Shown here: positions 7,099-7,343 of the stretch, piece by piece
Position numbering within the stretch: position 1 is the first letter of the stretch
Layout: each line of letters opens with the position of its first letter
Assembly: GCA_937930275.1 (NCBI GenBank)
Contig: CALGLM010000242.1
Coordinates: 1-7,343, forward strand
DNA length: 7,343 nt
Origin: an uncultured Ignavibacteria bacterium
GTDB taxonomy: Bacteria; Bacteroidota; Ignavibacteria; Ignavibacteriales; Melioribacteraceae
Reading direction: 5' to 3'
The notes under the pieces: generated by a model
Database searches by the model: none
Seen by the model: only the letters and a program-made list of their open reading frames with translations
What the model was told of the DNA's origin: nothing
Translations under genes and position numbers: made by a program

Positions 7099-7139
7099 AA
7101 AACACAAAAGCCTTGCAAGTTATTGTCTTACAAGGCTTT
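7099..7139 (-). terminator. Terminator hairpin, repeat copy 2
   Basis: The same sequence as the hairpin next to the tRNA. A 13-bp stem (7107-7119 with 7127-7139), a 7-base loop and a TGTGTTTT tail on the minus strand. It would act as a back-up terminator for tRNA transcription. Confidence 0.65.
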
Positions 7140-7153
7140 AAGTTCTGTGAGCG

Positions 7154-7178
7154 TCCCGAAGTTTCGGGAAACCACCGA
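7154..7178 (-). other. tRNA-Lys 3'-end-like segment, repeat copy 2
   Basis: Minus-strand TCGGTGGTT, then the 16-bp near-perfect palindrome TCCCGAAACTTCGGGA (7154-7169), then CGCTCACAG. The nine bases on each side are identical to the tRNA-Lys gene, while the T-loop and the 3' half of the T-stem are replaced. It cannot fold as a tRNA T-arm. The palindrome can form a six-pair hairpin with a four-base loop. Confidence 0.6.
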
Positions 7179-7244
7179 TTGTTTTATTTTTAATCTTTTT
7201 ATTCCGTTATTTTAACTTATTGTGCTTATTTTACAACCTTGTTT

Positions 7245-7285
7245 AAAACACAAAAGCCTTGCAAGTTATTGTCTTACAAGGCTTT
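7245..7285 (-). terminator. Intrinsic terminator of the tRNA-Lys gene
   Basis: It starts nine bases past the tRNA 3' end. On the minus strand, AAAGCCTTGTAAG (7285-7273) pairs with CTTGCAAGGCTTT (7265-7253) across the loop ACAATAA, giving 13 pairs including one G-T wobble, then TTTTGTGTTTT. On the plus strand the wobble would be a C-A mismatch, which favours the minus strand as the working orientation. Confidence 0.8.
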
Positions 7286-7293
7286 AAGTTCTG

Positions 7294-7343
7294 TGAGCGC
7301 GGGTGGGCTCGAACCACCGACCCTTTGCTTAAAAGGCAAATGC
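7294..7343 (-). tRNA. tRNA-Lys(UUU), 3' part, cut by the window edge
   Basis: Read on the minus strand from the window end. The anticodon stem TTTGC/GCAAA encloses loop CTTTTAA, with anticodon TTT at 7333-7331. A 5-base variable loop GGGTC follows, then T-stem GGTGG/CCACC with loop TTCGAGC, acceptor 3' strand CGCGCTC (7301-7295) and discriminator A at 7294. The genome continues CAG, so CCA is not encoded and must be added. The 5' half (acceptor 5' strand and D-arm) lies beyond the window. It is convergent with the qNOR gene. Confidence 0.92.

Larger units (their letters stand above)
6953..7299. repeat. 146-bp tandem repeat array, two full copies and one partial
   Basis: Copies at 6953-7098 and 7099-7244 are complete. 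A third at 7245-7299 keeps the first 55 bases and then runs into the tRNA-Lys gene. The period is exactly 146. By eye, copies one and two differ at five positions, all in the first 60 bases. Copy three matches copy two over all 55 shared bases. Each unit, read on the minus strand, has a segment resembling the tRNA 3' end, a terminator hairpin and an AT-rich spacer. The units are contiguous, with no unique spacers between them. Confidence 0.93.

Noticed and set aside
6953..7299. CRISPR array
   Set aside because: The 146-bp units are contiguous and nearly identical from end to end, with no unique spacers and no cas gene nearby.

Overview
This strongly AT-rich window most likely comes from the Ignavibacteria/Bacteroidota side of the tree. 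The best clue is the C-terminus of the first gene. It ends in a type IX secretion (T9SS) type A sorting domain with the YPNPFNPSTTI signature that is typical of Ignavibacteria. Start codons mostly lack a Shine-Dalgarno sequence, which also fits. The assignment is an inference from protein style, not from a marker gene.

Layout: (1) Positions 78-1661 (+) encode a secreted, T9SS-exported beta-propeller protein with Asp-box (BNR/sialidase-like) repeats. (2) Positions 1662-2070 are an AT-rich gap with no recognisable feature. (3) Positions 2071-3720 (+) encode a lipoprotein-type calcineurin-like metallophosphoesterase with a full set of metal ligands. (4) Positions 3915-4328 (+) encode an Rrf2-family iron-sulfur regulator, followed after 75 bases by (5) a complete single-subunit quinol-dependent nitric oxide reductase (qNOR) at 4404-6626 (+). 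(6) A strong hairpin follows at 6634-6662. (7) From 6663 to the end there is no sizeable protein gene. This part holds two complete copies and one partial copy of a 146-bp tandem repeat, and the 3' half of a tRNA-Lys(UUU) gene on the minus strand, cut by the window edge.

The functional unit is the Rrf2 regulator plus qNOR. Both genes carry the same imperfect inverted repeat, ATACTAC-N6-GTAGCAT, immediately upstream. At the qNOR promoter it lies between a TTGACA -35 box and the -10 region and overlaps the latter. At the regulator gene it ends four bases before the start codon. The simplest reading is a nitric-oxide-sensing, NsrR-like, autoregulated repressor that releases qNOR expression when its cluster reacts with NO. 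qNOR then reduces NO to N2O with electrons from the quinol pool, for detoxification or partial denitrification. The propeller protein and the phosphoesterase have no visible link to this unit.

The least ordinary structure is the tRNA-proximal repeat. Each 146-bp unit carries a minus-strand terminator hairpin plus a mimic of the tRNA-Lys 3' end, in which the T-loop and 3' side of the T-stem are replaced by a 16-bp palindrome. I see no new multi-gene system. The novelty candidates are this repeat array and the shared operator.
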